This document shows positions 51,177 to 59,846 of a stretch of DNA of 64,000 nucleotides, in pieces. Each line of letters opens with the position of its first letter. Position 1 is the stretch's first letter. Below the pieces are notes generated by a model. That model saw only the letters and a program-made list of their open reading frames with translations. It ran no database searches and was not told where the DNA came from. The stretch spans positions 4,448 to 68,447 of the forward strand of contig JAYUSZ010000171.1 of NCBI GenBank assembly GCA_043755435.1, given 5' to 3'. The stretch is from JANXSF01 sp043755435 (GTDB lineage Bacteria > Acidobacteriota > Terriglobia > Bryobacterales > Bryobacteraceae). The position numbers were made by a program, and so were the translations under genes.

Positions 51177-51692
51177 ATGATTACTCCAGGATACTACGCC
51201 ATCTTACAGCCACACAAAGACTTAGAGCTGATGATTGCAGTGGTGAATGGACTTGTGACTCGGATTTGTTACATACGCAACAAAGCGCAACTGGTGGAGC
51301 AACTGGAAACAGAACGGCCCTCCGTCCATTGGAAGGAAACCCCCAAGGAAAAAACCATTCGATTGGCTTCGTTTCAAATTATCGAGTTTTTCAAGAAAAA
51401 GCGGAAGTCCTTCGACTTGCCTCTGGAACTGACTGGGACTGATTTCCAGAAGTTGGTCTGGAAGGGCTTGATGAAAGTTCCCTTTGGCGATCTTCTAAGC
51501 TATGGGGATCTGGCTATTTTTGTTGACAAGCCAAGGGCCGCCCGAGCCGTTGGTACGGCCATGAGCGTTTGCGAACATTTGATTGTAGTACCCTGCCATC
51601 GGGTGATTTCTGGCGATGGAACCATCGGCGGTTTTGGCGACGCTTTACACGTGAAGCGCATTCTTCTTCAGATTGAGGGACACAAATTCTAA
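51177..51692 (+). CDS. Ogt-like methylated-DNA-protein-cysteine methyltransferase
   Basis: A 171-residue alkyltransferase that would remove alkyl groups from O6-alkylguanine onto Cys140 in VVPCHRVI. The DNA-binding part is intact: VPFGDLLSYGDLA and the arginine finger ARAVGTAM. The usual Asn-Pro hinge before the active site is absent; the segment reads AMSVCEHLIVVPCHRV. GGAGG precedes the ATG. It overlaps the WaaA-LpxK gene at the 3' end by 48 nt. Activity is likely but not certain. Confidence 0.88.
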   Translation: MITPGYYAILQPHKDLELMIAVVNGLVTRICYIRNKAQLVEQLETERPSVHWKETPKEKTIRLASFQIIEFFKKKRKSFDLPLELTGTDFQKLVWKGLMKVPFGDLLSYGDLAIFVDKPRAARAVGTAMSVCEHLIVVPCHRVISGDGTIGGFGDALHVKRILLQIEGHKF

Positions 51693-54032
51693 GAGTTCTT
51701 CAGGTTGGTCAACTTCCAATTCCACATCCAACCAATAGACAGGTAAACGGGTCACCACTTCTTTCCAACTGGCTGGCAGATTCAGGAAATCTTTTTGAGT
51801 GGTGATTAACAATTCTGCCTTTTCGTGGAGAGCCTGTAGTTCTAGGAGTTGCAGCTCCTTTGGCTTGTAATGGTGGTGATCTCCAAACGTCCAACGGTAA
51901 ACCACATTTGCTTGCAACTGCTCCAGCGTTTTCCAAAAAGACGCAGGATTCCCCAGGCCGCAAAATGCAGCCATGCGCTTCCCGCCGATTTGATCAAGCG
52001 TGATTTTTTCAGAGGATGATGCTTCAACCAGCGCAATAGGAACAACTCGCGACTGGAACATTTGGGCTGTTTTGTTCCACTGCCGGAGCTTGGTGATTAA
52101 TCCTTCGTACTGCCGTGCTTGGGCGCAACGCGTGAGTACAATCATGGTTGCCCGGCTTAAACTTTCAGGCCATTCCCGCAATCGAGTCAGGGGAAACGGA
52201 TCCAGCGTATCTATCAGAACAACATCCACACAACGAGCAAGCTGTGTGTGTTGAAAGCCATCGTCCAACAACATTACAGAGGGTTGAAACTGCTCCATCA
52301 CGGCGTTTGCTGCTTCCCAACGATTCGCCGAAATACCAACTGGACCCAGTCCGCTGCGAATCATCATCTGTGCTTCTTCGCCTGTGTGGGCCACTGAACA
52401 ATAGCTTCCCGGTGCGAAGACGGAAACCTTTTCCGCGCTTTTGCGGCGGTAACCGCGAGTTAGAACCGCAGGAGTTTCACCACGCTCGCGTAGTTTTGCG
52501 GCAAGCCACAAAACAAAGGGAGTCTTTCCCGACCCGCCCATGCCTAGTCCCCCAATGCTGATAACCGGAACTGGAGCGTGTTTCGCTTGGAGTGACTTTC
52601 GTTGAATGTTCCAGTGCGATACTGAGCGCCACATCATTACTAGCGGAAGCAAGAGAACCCGCTGCCACAATGGCGGATATCGTTCTGGAACGGCAAGGTC
52701 GAAGTGCTGCTGCAGCACTTCCAGAATCCGATTGGTTGCGCCGCGTCGCGCTATCGCTAACTTCTTAGCTTGCTCGCCAACGGACTTGCGACGTTGTTCG
52801 TCTTTCAATAGCTTCGCCACGGCAGGTGCCAATTGCTTCGTTTCTTGAAATCGAACCAGCCCCCCGCCATTGGTAAACTCGCTGGCGATTTCAGCAAAGT
52901 TTTCCATGTGCGGGCCGGCGATGACGGGTTTGCCAAAAAAGGCCGGCTCCAAGATATTGTGTCCGCCTCGTTGCGCAATGGTTCCACCCATGAACACCAG
53001 ATCCGCTACAGGAAACAACGAGCCCAATTCGCCCATGGTGTCGAGCAGCAGCACAGCAGGCAACTGCAAAGTTTCGGATCCTTCCAATTTTGACCGTCGT
53101 TGAAAACGAATTCCGGCGGCGGATAGCTTGTCAGCAGCCATGTCAAATCGATCGGGCCTGCGTGGCACCAGCATCAGGAGCAACTTCGGAAATTCCACTG
53201 ACCATGCGTCAAATGCCTGAACCACGGCATCGTCCTCATCCACATCGTTGCTGCTGATTCCTGGCATTGTGCTGGCTGCAATCAGCACCAGCTCAGGTGA
53301 TGTACGTTCCAGTAAACGCATCACAGCTTCTGGCGCGAGTACTGAAGATGGATCAAAATCGTACTTCAAATTTCCCACGCTCGTCACAGGCCTTGGCGGA
53401 GTTCCAAGGGCTATGTAGCGTGCAGAATCCTGTGCACTTTGCGTTAAGACATTATCTGGCAGACTTAAAACATGCTGGAAGAACCAGCGGAAACGTTGAT
53501 ACTTGGGAAACGCGCGGTCGGAAATGCGGCCATTCACGATCACCAACTGTGCTCCAAAACGCTTGGTTTCGCGGAATAGGTTCGGCCAAATTTCAGTTTC
53601 CATCACCACTACCAAAGCTGGTTCCAGGGCACGCAGAACTCGACGGATTACAAAAACAAAATCAAGTGGTGCATAAAATAAGCCGTCTGTGATGGCTGCT
53701 AATCGTTGCTCAGCAAGCTGACGGCCAGCCAGTGTGGCGACGGAGACGTAAATTTTTGAATCAGGAAACGCGGAACGGAGCCGCGCCACCAATCCGACGG
53801 CTGAAAGCACTTCGCCAACAGAGACTGCATGCAACCAGATGGCACCGGGGACCGTCGCTCTAAAAGAGAGAAAGCCAAATCGTTCGCCAAACGATTGCCA
53901 ATAGGCGCGATTCTTGATCCCGCGTCCTATCAGATAGGCTAGGATGAAGGGCAAGCCCGCAACAAGCAATGCGCGGTAGAGGACAAAAATGAGAGTTTGC
54001 AAGCCGCTATTTCTTACTTTGAGTATAGCCAT
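51645..54032 (-). CDS. Fusion of Kdo transferase (WaaA) and tetraacyldisaccharide 4'-kinase (LpxK)
   Basis: A 795-residue two-enzyme protein. Residues 1-445 are WaaA/KdtA: a membrane anchor (VLYRALLVAGLPFILAYLIG), the catalytic Glu50 in FGERFGF, WLHAVSVGEV, METEIWPNLFRE and GGHNILEPAFFGKPVIAGPH. Residues 450-795 are LpxK: the P-loop GGLGMGGSGKTP (494-505), RGYRRKS, and LLDDGFQHTQLARCVDVVLI. The two act in sequence in lipid A-Kdo assembly at the inner membrane: LpxK phosphorylates the lipid A precursor and WaaA adds Kdo. An ATG at 54032 is used, overlapping the divergent gene by 44 nt; a TTG at 54002 is possible. Confidence 0.92.
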   Translation of the reverse strand: MAILKVRNSGLQTLIFVLYRALLVAGLPFILAYLIGRGIKNRAYWQSFGERFGFLSFRATVPGAIWLHAVSVGEVLSAVGLVARLRSAFPDSKIYVSVATLAGRQLAEQRLAAITDGLFYAPLDFVFVIRRVLRALEPALVVVMETEIWPNLFRETKRFGAQLVIVNGRISDRAFPKYQRFRWFFQHVLSLPDNVLTQSAQDSARYIALGTPPRPVTSVGNLKYDFDPSSVLAPEAVMRLLERTSPELVLIAASTMPGISSNDVDEDDAVVQAFDAWSVEFPKLLLMLVPRRPDRFDMAADKLSAAGIRFQRRSKLEGSETLQLPAVLLLDTMGELGSLFPVADLVFMGGTIAQRGGHNILEPAFFGKPVIAGPHMENFAEIASEFTNGGGLVRFQETKQLAPAVAKLLKDEQRRKSVGEQAKKLAIARRGATNRILEVLQQHFDLAVPERYPPLWQRVLLLPLVMMWRSVSHWNIQRKSLQAKHAPVPVISIGGLGMGGSGKTPFVLWLAAKLRERGETPAVLTRGYRRKSAEKVSVFAPGSYCSVAHTGEEAQMMIRSGLGPVGISANRWEAANAVMEQFQPSVMLLDDGFQHTQLARCVDVVLIDTLDPFPLTRLREWPESLSRATMIVLTRCAQARQYEGLITKLRQWNKTAQMFQSRVVPIALVEASSSEKITLDQIGGKRMAAFCGLGNPASFWKTLEQLQANVVYRWTFGDHHHYKPKELQLLELQALHEKAELLITTQKDFLNLPASWKEVVTRLPVYWLDVELEVDQPEELLEFVSLNLKKNALHV

Positions 54033-54594
54033 GGCCTTCGCGGTCAACAAGAAAGTTGAATTTCGTGTGACCCCGGCGGAGCTGGCCAATCACCCTCAGC
54101 GCGTTACTGCTGAAGAGGTATCGATTGCCGCTACCCCATACATTGCTTCCGATCTCGCGAAGCCTTTGTTTGGGGGGAAAGCCAATCCTTACGATGAGGG
54201 AGTCTTGCCGGTGCTTCTGATGATCAGGAATGAAAGTAAGCAAACTATTTCGTTACGGACCATGCGTGTTGAATTTGTTGGACCCAACCGCCAAAATCTG
54301 GAAGCGATTCCGCCGGGCGATGTGCCGTACCTTCGCGGACCAGGGGCAGGGAAGATTCTATCCAGCCCAATCCCCGGGGGAACCGGCAGAATGAAAACCA
54401 AGAAATTGGTATTCCAGGCGCAGGATTTTATCGAACGAGGGTTCGCTGCTAAGATGTTGCCACCTGGAGAATTTGCCTGGGGGTTTTTCTATTTCCAGAC
54501 AGGTATGGGGCGCGGCTCAAAAATTTTGATTCACGGACTTACCCAAGCGGCCACGGGTAAGGAACTGTTCTTTTTTGAGGCTCCTCTCGACTAG
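53989..54594 (+). CDS. Exported hypothetical protein
   Basis: A 201-residue protein with signal MRVCKPLFLTLSIAMAFAVN. The mature domain looks beta-rich: VEFRVTPAELANHPQRVTAE, LLMIRNESKQTISLRTMRVE, and FYFQTGMGRGSKILIHGLTQ. It contains the residue pattern of an immunoglobulin-like accessory protein, but no family is recognised. GAGG is present before the ATG. Its 5' end overlaps the divergent WaaA-LpxK start, so only one of the two starts may be correct as given. Confidence 0.7.
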   Translation: MRVCKPLFLTLSIAMAFAVNKKVEFRVTPAELANHPQRVTAEEVSIAATPYIASDLAKPLFGGKANPYDEGVLPVLLMIRNESKQTISLRTMRVEFVGPNRQNLEAIPPGDVPYLRGPGAGKILSSPIPGGTGRMKTKKLVFQAQDFIERGFAAKMLPPGEFAWGFFYFQTGMGRGSKILIHGLTQAATGKELFFFEAPLD

Positions 54595-54637
54595 GTATTG
54601 TTCAGAAAGTCATTTAAGAACAAGTCTGGGAACATTC

Positions 54638-54709
54638 CGAGCCGCCATGCGCCAGCAGGCAGTTTTTCCTGTTATTTGAGAAGTCCGCATGCTAGCGCAT
54701 GGCGGCTCG
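54638..54709. repeat. REP-like inverted repeat
   Basis: A 15-bp perfect inverted repeat, CGAGCCGCCATGCGC (54638-54652) and GCGCATGGCGGCTCG (54695-54709), is separated by 42 nt. Pairing can extend by AGC/GCT after one mismatch. It sits alone between two genes and resembles a repetitive extragenic palindrome or a small MITE. It might end transcripts of the upstream gene. Confidence 0.7.
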
Positions 54710-54757
54710 CTACTAGGAATTGTTACTTCATCCCTGGCAAAATGGAGTAACTGCTAG

Positions 54758-56830
54758 ATGAAGACATTTACCATAATCTTTGGACTGCTTTTGCAGTTCA
54801 CCCTAAACGCCCAGCCAACGAATCCCACAATTGCAGCAGTGGTTAATGGTGCAAGCTACGCAAATGGTCCAGTTGCTCCTGGAGAAATTGTTACGTTATT
54901 CGGCAGCGGTATGGGCCCGTCAACTCTGGTTACTCTGGTTCTTGATAGCCAAGGTAAAGTTGCCAGCAACTTATCAGGCGTTCAGGTTTTGTTTGATGGA
55001 ACGCCTGCGCCACTTCTCTATGTTTCAGCTATGCAGGTTTCCGCAGTAACGCCCTTTGGACTTAGTGGCAAGGCCAGTACACAAGTTCAAGTTATCTACA
55101 ACGGAGTAAGTTCAACTCCATTTCAAAAATTAGTGAGCGATTCCGCGCCAGGAATTTTCAGCATTGCAGGAACAGGTGCAGGCGTGGCGGCCATGACGAA
55201 TGCCGATGGTCTGCTGAATTCCTCTTCTAATCCAGCGGCCCTCGGTTCGCCAGTAACTTTCTATGTCACCGGTGTGGGCCGCATAAATCCCGCCGCGGTG
55301 GACGGTACGGTTGCGACTGGAATTGCCAGGAGCGTTTTGCCTGTTGCAGCTACCATAGGGGGGCGCACGGCGCAGGTTCTTTATGCCGGTGCAGCGCCAG
55401 GAATTGTGAATGGCTTCACACAAGTGAACGTAGTTGTTCCAACCGATTTGACCACTGGCGGTTTGTTACCGCTGGAAATTCGTGTGGGGGATGTGACGAG
55501 CCAGCAGGGGATCACGATAGCCGTCAAATCCCCTGCTAGCAGACCTGCGACGATTTTCTTGATTCACGGGCTAGGGCAGGGAGCTTCTGGTATTCAAGCA
55601 TTTGCTGGAGGGCTCACTGCTGCGTTCGGTCCCAATAGCTCCAGCTTTCGTGTTGATGGCGGATTCGATTTCAGTGAATGTTCGGCCAACACTTCATGTG
55701 CTGCGAATTGCACAATTTCAAATGGTGCTGAGAAATTAGCGCAGCATATTTTGAGAGTCAAACCCCCAGGCGATGTAATCTTAATCGGCTACAGTATGGG
55801 AGGACTTTTAGCACGGGACGTGATCGCCAATAACCGCTTGGCTACTTTGAATGGACGAGTAACGAAGCTGCTGACACTCGGCTCGCCTATGCTTGGCTAT
55901 CCCTATTCCACTTTTGACCGGTTCCTTTATTGCTCAACTTTGATTCAACAGATGGATGGCAATTGGAGGCAGCAGCAACAGTCTAATACTCCAGTGCTGT
56001 CGTCCTACTTGAGTGCAATCCAAAATCAGTGGAATGTGGGATCGTTTCCAGGCAGCGGGGATGTCTGGTTTTCAGCATCGGGTCGATCCTGTGCCAACCC
56101 CCTCCGATCCCTGAATTCTTCGGGCTGCCGGGATCGAAGCCCATTTAGTGATGGTGTTGTCTGTGACGATAGCGCGTCGTATTTTGGATCAGCTGCAAAT
56201 AAACCCACGGAATTGTGGCAGGATCCGGGGCAAATTTATGTTCATACCAACAGCGCAGGGGGTGCCATTGGTTCTGGGTTAATTTTATGCAGCAACGATG
56301 GCCGCAGCCCTTCATTGGGTAATCCACCAGCGTTTGGACCGCTCTTTGATGCTATCCGTAATGTGCTGCTGGCTTCGCCGGTAAGGCAATCAATTGTAAT
56401 GCCCGAAGCAATTCGCGTGTTATCGCTGCCCGAGGATAAGCAGAGGCAATTCGTTATTCTTGCGATGGATGCTGGATTTCCAGAACGCTTCGCTGATGGC
56501 ATGACTTTGCTGCTACTCAATCGACCTTCATTAGTAGTGCCACTTTTGGAGGCTAGGCTTGTCTCAATGCTGGGTGCTGCTTCCAAAGATGAGCGATGGA
56601 TCATGACCGCAACAGAGATGATCGCTTATAGTGGGAGTTCCCAAGCCATTCAGGCTATCAACAGGCTGCTTACAAAAGATGAAAATCGTTGGAGTTATCT
56701 TGTGACTCGCTTGCTTGATAATGATTTGGCCAATGGCGGAGATTCAATTCAACTGGTAAACGAAGCACTGGCTAACAACAACGCTACGCTGAAACACTAC
56801 GTCACACAGTGGCGCGCGGCGCGAAAATGA
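54758..56830 (+). CDS. Exported TIGR03437-domain alpha/beta hydrolase
   Basis: A 690-residue protein with signal MKTFTIIFGLLLQFTLNAQP. Residues about 24-255 form a TIGR03437-type domain (AAVVNGASYANGPVAPGEIV, VTLFGSGMGP, and a second VNVVVPTDLTTGGLLPLEIR), usually found at the C-terminus of Solibacter proteins but here at the front. Residues about 265-560 form a lipase-like alpha/beta hydrolase with GYSMGGLLARD and late histidines (QIYVHTNSAGG). A helical, HEAT-like tail follows. GGAG precedes the ATG. Its stop overlaps the next ATP-grasp gene by 4 nt, so the two are likely co-translated. Confidence 0.88.
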   Translation: MKTFTIIFGLLLQFTLNAQPTNPTIAAVVNGASYANGPVAPGEIVTLFGSGMGPSTLVTLVLDSQGKVASNLSGVQVLFDGTPAPLLYVSAMQVSAVTPFGLSGKASTQVQVIYNGVSSTPFQKLVSDSAPGIFSIAGTGAGVAAMTNADGLLNSSSNPAALGSPVTFYVTGVGRINPAAVDGTVATGIARSVLPVAATIGGRTAQVLYAGAAPGIVNGFTQVNVVVPTDLTTGGLLPLEIRVGDVTSQQGITIAVKSPASRPATIFLIHGLGQGASGIQAFAGGLTAAFGPNSSSFRVDGGFDFSECSANTSCAANCTISNGAEKLAQHILRVKPPGDVILIGYSMGGLLARDVIANNRLATLNGRVTKLLTLGSPMLGYPYSTFDRFLYCSTLIQQMDGNWRQQQQSNTPVLSSYLSAIQNQWNVGSFPGSGDVWFSASGRSCANPLRSLNSSGCRDRSPFSDGVVCDDSASYFGSAANKPTELWQDPGQIYVHTNSAGGAIGSGLILCSNDGRSPSLGNPPAFGPLFDAIRNVLLASPVRQSIVMPEAIRVLSLPEDKQRQFVILAMDAGFPERFADGMTLLLLNRPSLVVPLLEARLVSMLGAASKDERWIMTATEMIAYSGSSQAIQAINRLLTKDENRWSYLVTRLLDNDLANGGDSIQLVNEALANNNATLKHYVTQWRAARK

Positions 56831-58038
56831 TCATCATCGTAGCGGCGAAGCTCGGCTATCAGGTGAGGATTTTTGCCGAAGCGGCCAGGCACATGGGCCA
56901 GCAGGTTGCGTTGATAACCGATCGCTGTCATCAACTGGAGGATCCATGGGGCGATGAGGCAATTCCACTACAATTCGACAATCCAGATTTAACTTCGTTG
57001 CCGCCCTTTCAGGCCGATGGCATTATTGGCGTCGGAGATCGCCCTGCCTACATTGCTTCCATGATTGCTGAACATTTGGGCATCCCATTTCATCCACCAT
57101 TCGCAATGGAACGCGCAAAGGACAAATTTCAGTCCAGGAATTGTTTCGCCGCTGCAGGGCTTCGGACCCCTTGGTATCAGCTGTTAAACGCGGCACAAGA
57201 CCCTGCCTTGATATCAAATACTGTCCCATATCCGTGCGTCCTGAAACCCATTGGACTCTCAGCCAGCCGCGGCGTGATCCGCGCAAATGACCAAGGTGAA
57301 TTTGTTGCTGCTTTCATTCGAATCCGAAAGCTGCTGCATGCTCCAGACGTCAGAGACAATCGAATTCTTGTGGAATCCTTTATTCTTGGACGCGAGTTCG
57401 CAGTGGAAGGCGTTATGCGGAATGGCAAGTTCCAGTTGCTAGCAATTTTCGACAAACCCGATCCACTGGATGGTCCATTTTTTGAGGAGACCATTTATTT
57501 AACTCCCTCAAGGGCGAGCTTGGAAATTCAAAATATGATTGAAGCCACAGTCACGCAGGCCGTTGCAGCGCTGGGGCTGACCGATGGACCCGTGCATTCC
57601 GAACTTCGCGTCAATGGGGATCAGGCCTGGATGCTGGAAGTGGCCGGCCGCCCCATTGGTGGCCTTTGCGCGCAGACTTTGAAGTTTGACGGAGGCATGA
57701 GTTTGGAAGAGGTATTGCTTCGCCAAGCAGTTCAAGAGCATGTTTCACATTTGAAAAGAGAGTTCAAATCCGCAGGGGTTATGATGATTCCAATTCCTAG
57801 TGAGGGCATCTTGGAACGCGTCGACGGTGTTGACGAGGCTAAAAAAATTGACGGTGTAGAGGATATAATCATCACCGCCAAGGAAGGCTATCGGATGGTA
57901 CCGTTGCCGGAAGGTTCAAGCTACCTTGGCTTCATTTTCGCCAGAGCTGAAAATTCAAGTCAAGTGGAACAGATTCTCCGCTTGGCGCATTCGAAACTTT
58001 CAATTTCCTTGCTTCCTGTTTTGCCGCTTGTGACGTAG
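56827..58038 (+). CDS. ATP-grasp family ligase, unassigned
   Basis: A 403-residue ATP-grasp protein resembling carboxylate-amine ligases of the carnosine-synthase/BL00235 type. Motifs are VLKPIGLSASRGVIRAND, ESFILGREFAVEGVM, LLAIFDKPDPLDGPFFEET and the metal site SELRVNGDQAWMLEVAGRPI. A C-terminal domain (ILERVDGVDEAKKIDGVEDI) follows. Substrates cannot be inferred. The ATG at 56827 overlaps the hydrolase stop (ATGA); a GTG 18 nt earlier is less likely. The pairing with a secreted hydrolase is unexplained. Confidence 0.85.
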   Translation: MIIIVAAKLGYQVRIFAEAARHMGQQVALITDRCHQLEDPWGDEAIPLQFDNPDLTSLPPFQADGIIGVGDRPAYIASMIAEHLGIPFHPPFAMERAKDKFQSRNCFAAAGLRTPWYQLLNAAQDPALISNTVPYPCVLKPIGLSASRGVIRANDQGEFVAAFIRIRKLLHAPDVRDNRILVESFILGREFAVEGVMRNGKFQLLAIFDKPDPLDGPFFEETIYLTPSRASLEIQNMIEATVTQAVAALGLTDGPVHSELRVNGDQAWMLEVAGRPIGGLCAQTLKFDGGMSLEEVLLRQAVQEHVSHLKREFKSAGVMMIPIPSEGILERVDGVDEAKKIDGVEDIIITAKEGYRMVPLPEGSSYLGFIFARAENSSQVEQILRLAHSKLSISLLPVLPLVT

Positions 58039-58048
58039 GTATTTCAGA

Positions 58049-58708
58049 CTACTGTAGCGTAACTTTCAAATTCGCAAAATGCGCTTCTGTGCCGGGACCG
58101 ATCCACAAGGCAAGCGCGCCCTTCGATTCGCCTTTCTTCAGATCATTAATGATCAAGGTTGGTTGTTCATTTCCATGAACGAATAAAGTAGCTTTAGTTC
58201 CTGCCACCACGATTTTCACTTTGGTCCATTCGCCGGGAATTAAATCGACGTACGATTCATATTTTTCGGGCTCTTCTTTCCGCAGCCTTTGCCACGGGTA
58301 ATCGGGAAAGGAAATATATTGAGCGGAATGGTTGCGCCGAACCTGATCGTCGGAACGAGGATTGGTGGGTCGCAGATAAATGCACTCAAACTTCTTCAGA
58401 TCCGCTGCCACGCGGAACGCTACACCCACAAAGCCACGGGCTCCTGCCATTGCATCTTTCGCCACCGCACCGGCAAGGTCCAGCTCAATAGTTGCTTTTT
58501 CAAATTCAAGAGGCAGGACAATCATTTTGTCCTCACGATCAACCTTGTTGGTGGGCGGCTCCACAACTTTAAGTGCCATCTTACCTTTATAAGTAGTTGG
58601 TTCGGCGATGACATTTACCAGCCGCATTCCCTTGATGGAATCAAGTGGAATTACTTTGGTTTCAGCAAGCAGCAATGCCGGAGCAAGGAACAACGAATAT
58701 AAACGCAT
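58049..58708 (-). CDS. Exported LamG-like (DUF1080-like) protein
   Basis: A 219-residue protein with signal MRLYSLFLAPALLLAETKVI. The mature part resembles a concanavalin-type beta sandwich: GFVGVAFRVAADLKKFECIY, LRPTNPRSDDQVRRNHSAQY, and GEWTKVKIVVAGTKATLFVH. Such domains bind or cut glycans, but no catalytic site is clear. GGGAGA precedes the ATG at 58708. It is convergent with the ATP-grasp gene and divergent from the DUF2809 gene. Confidence 0.78.
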   Translation of the reverse strand: MRLYSLFLAPALLLAETKVIPLDSIKGMRLVNVIAEPTTYKGKMALKVVEPPTNKVDREDKMIVLPLEFEKATIELDLAGAVAKDAMAGARGFVGVAFRVAADLKKFECIYLRPTNPRSDDQVRRNHSAQYISFPDYPWQRLRKEEPEKYESYVDLIPGEWTKVKIVVAGTKATLFVHGNEQPTLIINDLKKGESKGALALWIGPGTEAHFANLKVTLQ

Positions 58709-58756
58709 TGACTCTCCCAATTTCGATACTATCAGCTTGTAAGTTGTTTGGTGAAA

Positions 58757-59167
58757 ATGCAATTTCGTAAGTACTGGCTGTCATCATTGTTCGTCATTAT
58801 TGCCGCAGGCATAGTGTCCCGAACCATCCACACTGGTTGGATCATGATTGACAAATATTTGGGCGACATGCTGTATGCGGCAATGATCTATGTGCTGCTC
58901 AGTTTGTTTTGGTATGGAGTGCCACTGCGAAAAGCGATGGTTTCCATGGTCTTGATGACCGCCTTGGAATTCTTTCAACTAACAAGAATTCCAGCCCAAC
59001 TGTTTACTCATGACAATGTCATTCTAAGGGCTATTGCAAGGCTGCTTGGAACCGAATTCAGTTTTCTGGATCTGATTGCTTATAGTGTTGGAATCATCGC
59101 CATCGCTTCCATCGATTTTACAGTCATAAAAAGATGGAGCAACAGCCGATCTTCGATGCTAGAATAA
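58757..59167 (+). CDS. DUF2809 family membrane protein
   Basis: A 136-residue protein with about four membrane segments. FRKYWLSSLFVIIAAGIVSR, WIMIDKYLGDMLYAAMIYVL and ALEFFQLTRIPAQLF match DUF2809, of unknown role. The ATG at 58757 is used; GTG and TTG codons a few residues earlier are possible. It ends 9 nt before purQ, so it may be co-transcribed with the purine genes, though no functional link is evident. Confidence 0.8.
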   Translation: MQFRKYWLSSLFVIIAAGIVSRTIHTGWIMIDKYLGDMLYAAMIYVLLSLFWYGVPLRKAMVSMVLMTALEFFQLTRIPAQLFTHDNVILRAIARLLGTEFSFLDLIAYSVGIIAIASIDFTVIKRWSNSRSSMLE

Positions 59168-59176
59168 AAGCCTCCC

Positions 59177-59845
59177 ATGAAATTTGGCGTAGTTGTCTTC
59201 CCTGGCAGCAATTGTGATCACGATGCCCTTTGGGCCGTATCGCAAAACCTAGGCGCGGAGGCGGAGTTTATCTGGCATGATTCGCACAAGTTGCCAGCAG
59301 TAGACGCCGTCATTCTTCCGGGCGGATTTTCTTATGGCGATTACTTGCGCTGCGGTGCCATCGCAAAGTTCTCACCTGTAATGACGGCAGTGAAGAAGTT
59401 TGCCGCTGATGGCGGGCTCGTCGCCGGCATTTGCAACGGATTTCAAATCCTTACAGAAAGCGGCATGCTTCCCGGTGCTCTGGTGCGCAATCAAGGATTG
59501 AAGTTTGTCTGCCGTCCAGTGGAACTGGAAATTGTCACAACCAACACTCCGTTCACCAATGCCGCGAAAAAGGGTGCCCACGTAACTTTTCCAGTGGCCC
59601 ACGGTGAAGGCTGCTTCACCGCCGATGAACATACTCTTGACCAGTTAGAAGCTGAGGATCGAGTTGTATTCCGTTACATCGACAATCCCAATGGGTCCAT
59701 GCGCAACATTGCCGGCATCTGTAATGCTGGCCGCAACGTGCTGGGTATGATGCCTCATCCTGAGCGAGTTACTGAGCCGTTGATGGGTTCCAGCGAAGGG
59801 CTTGTTGTTTTCCGTTCCATGATTTCCGCATTCGCCGCCAAATAG
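59177..59845 (+). CDS. purQ: Phosphoribosylformylglycinamidine synthase subunit PurQ
   Basis: A 222-residue class I glutaminase that supplies ammonia to PurL. The nucleophile is Cys86 in VAGICNGFQIL; the His/Glu pair is in MMPHPERVTEP. The start matches the family (MKFGVVVFPGSNCDHDA). No PurS gene is adjacent, although small-type PurL/PurQ systems need it. It is the first of purQ-purL-purF. Confidence 0.97.
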   Translation: MKFGVVVFPGSNCDHDALWAVSQNLGAEAEFIWHDSHKLPAVDAVILPGGFSYGDYLRCGAIAKFSPVMTAVKKFAADGGLVAGICNGFQILTESGMLPGALVRNQGLKFVCRPVELEIVTTNTPFTNAAKKGAHVTFPVAHGEGCFTADEHTLDQLEAEDRVVFRYIDNPNGSMRNIAGICNAGRNVLGMMPHPERVTEPLMGSSEGLVVFRSMISAFAAK

Positions 59846-59846
59846 C

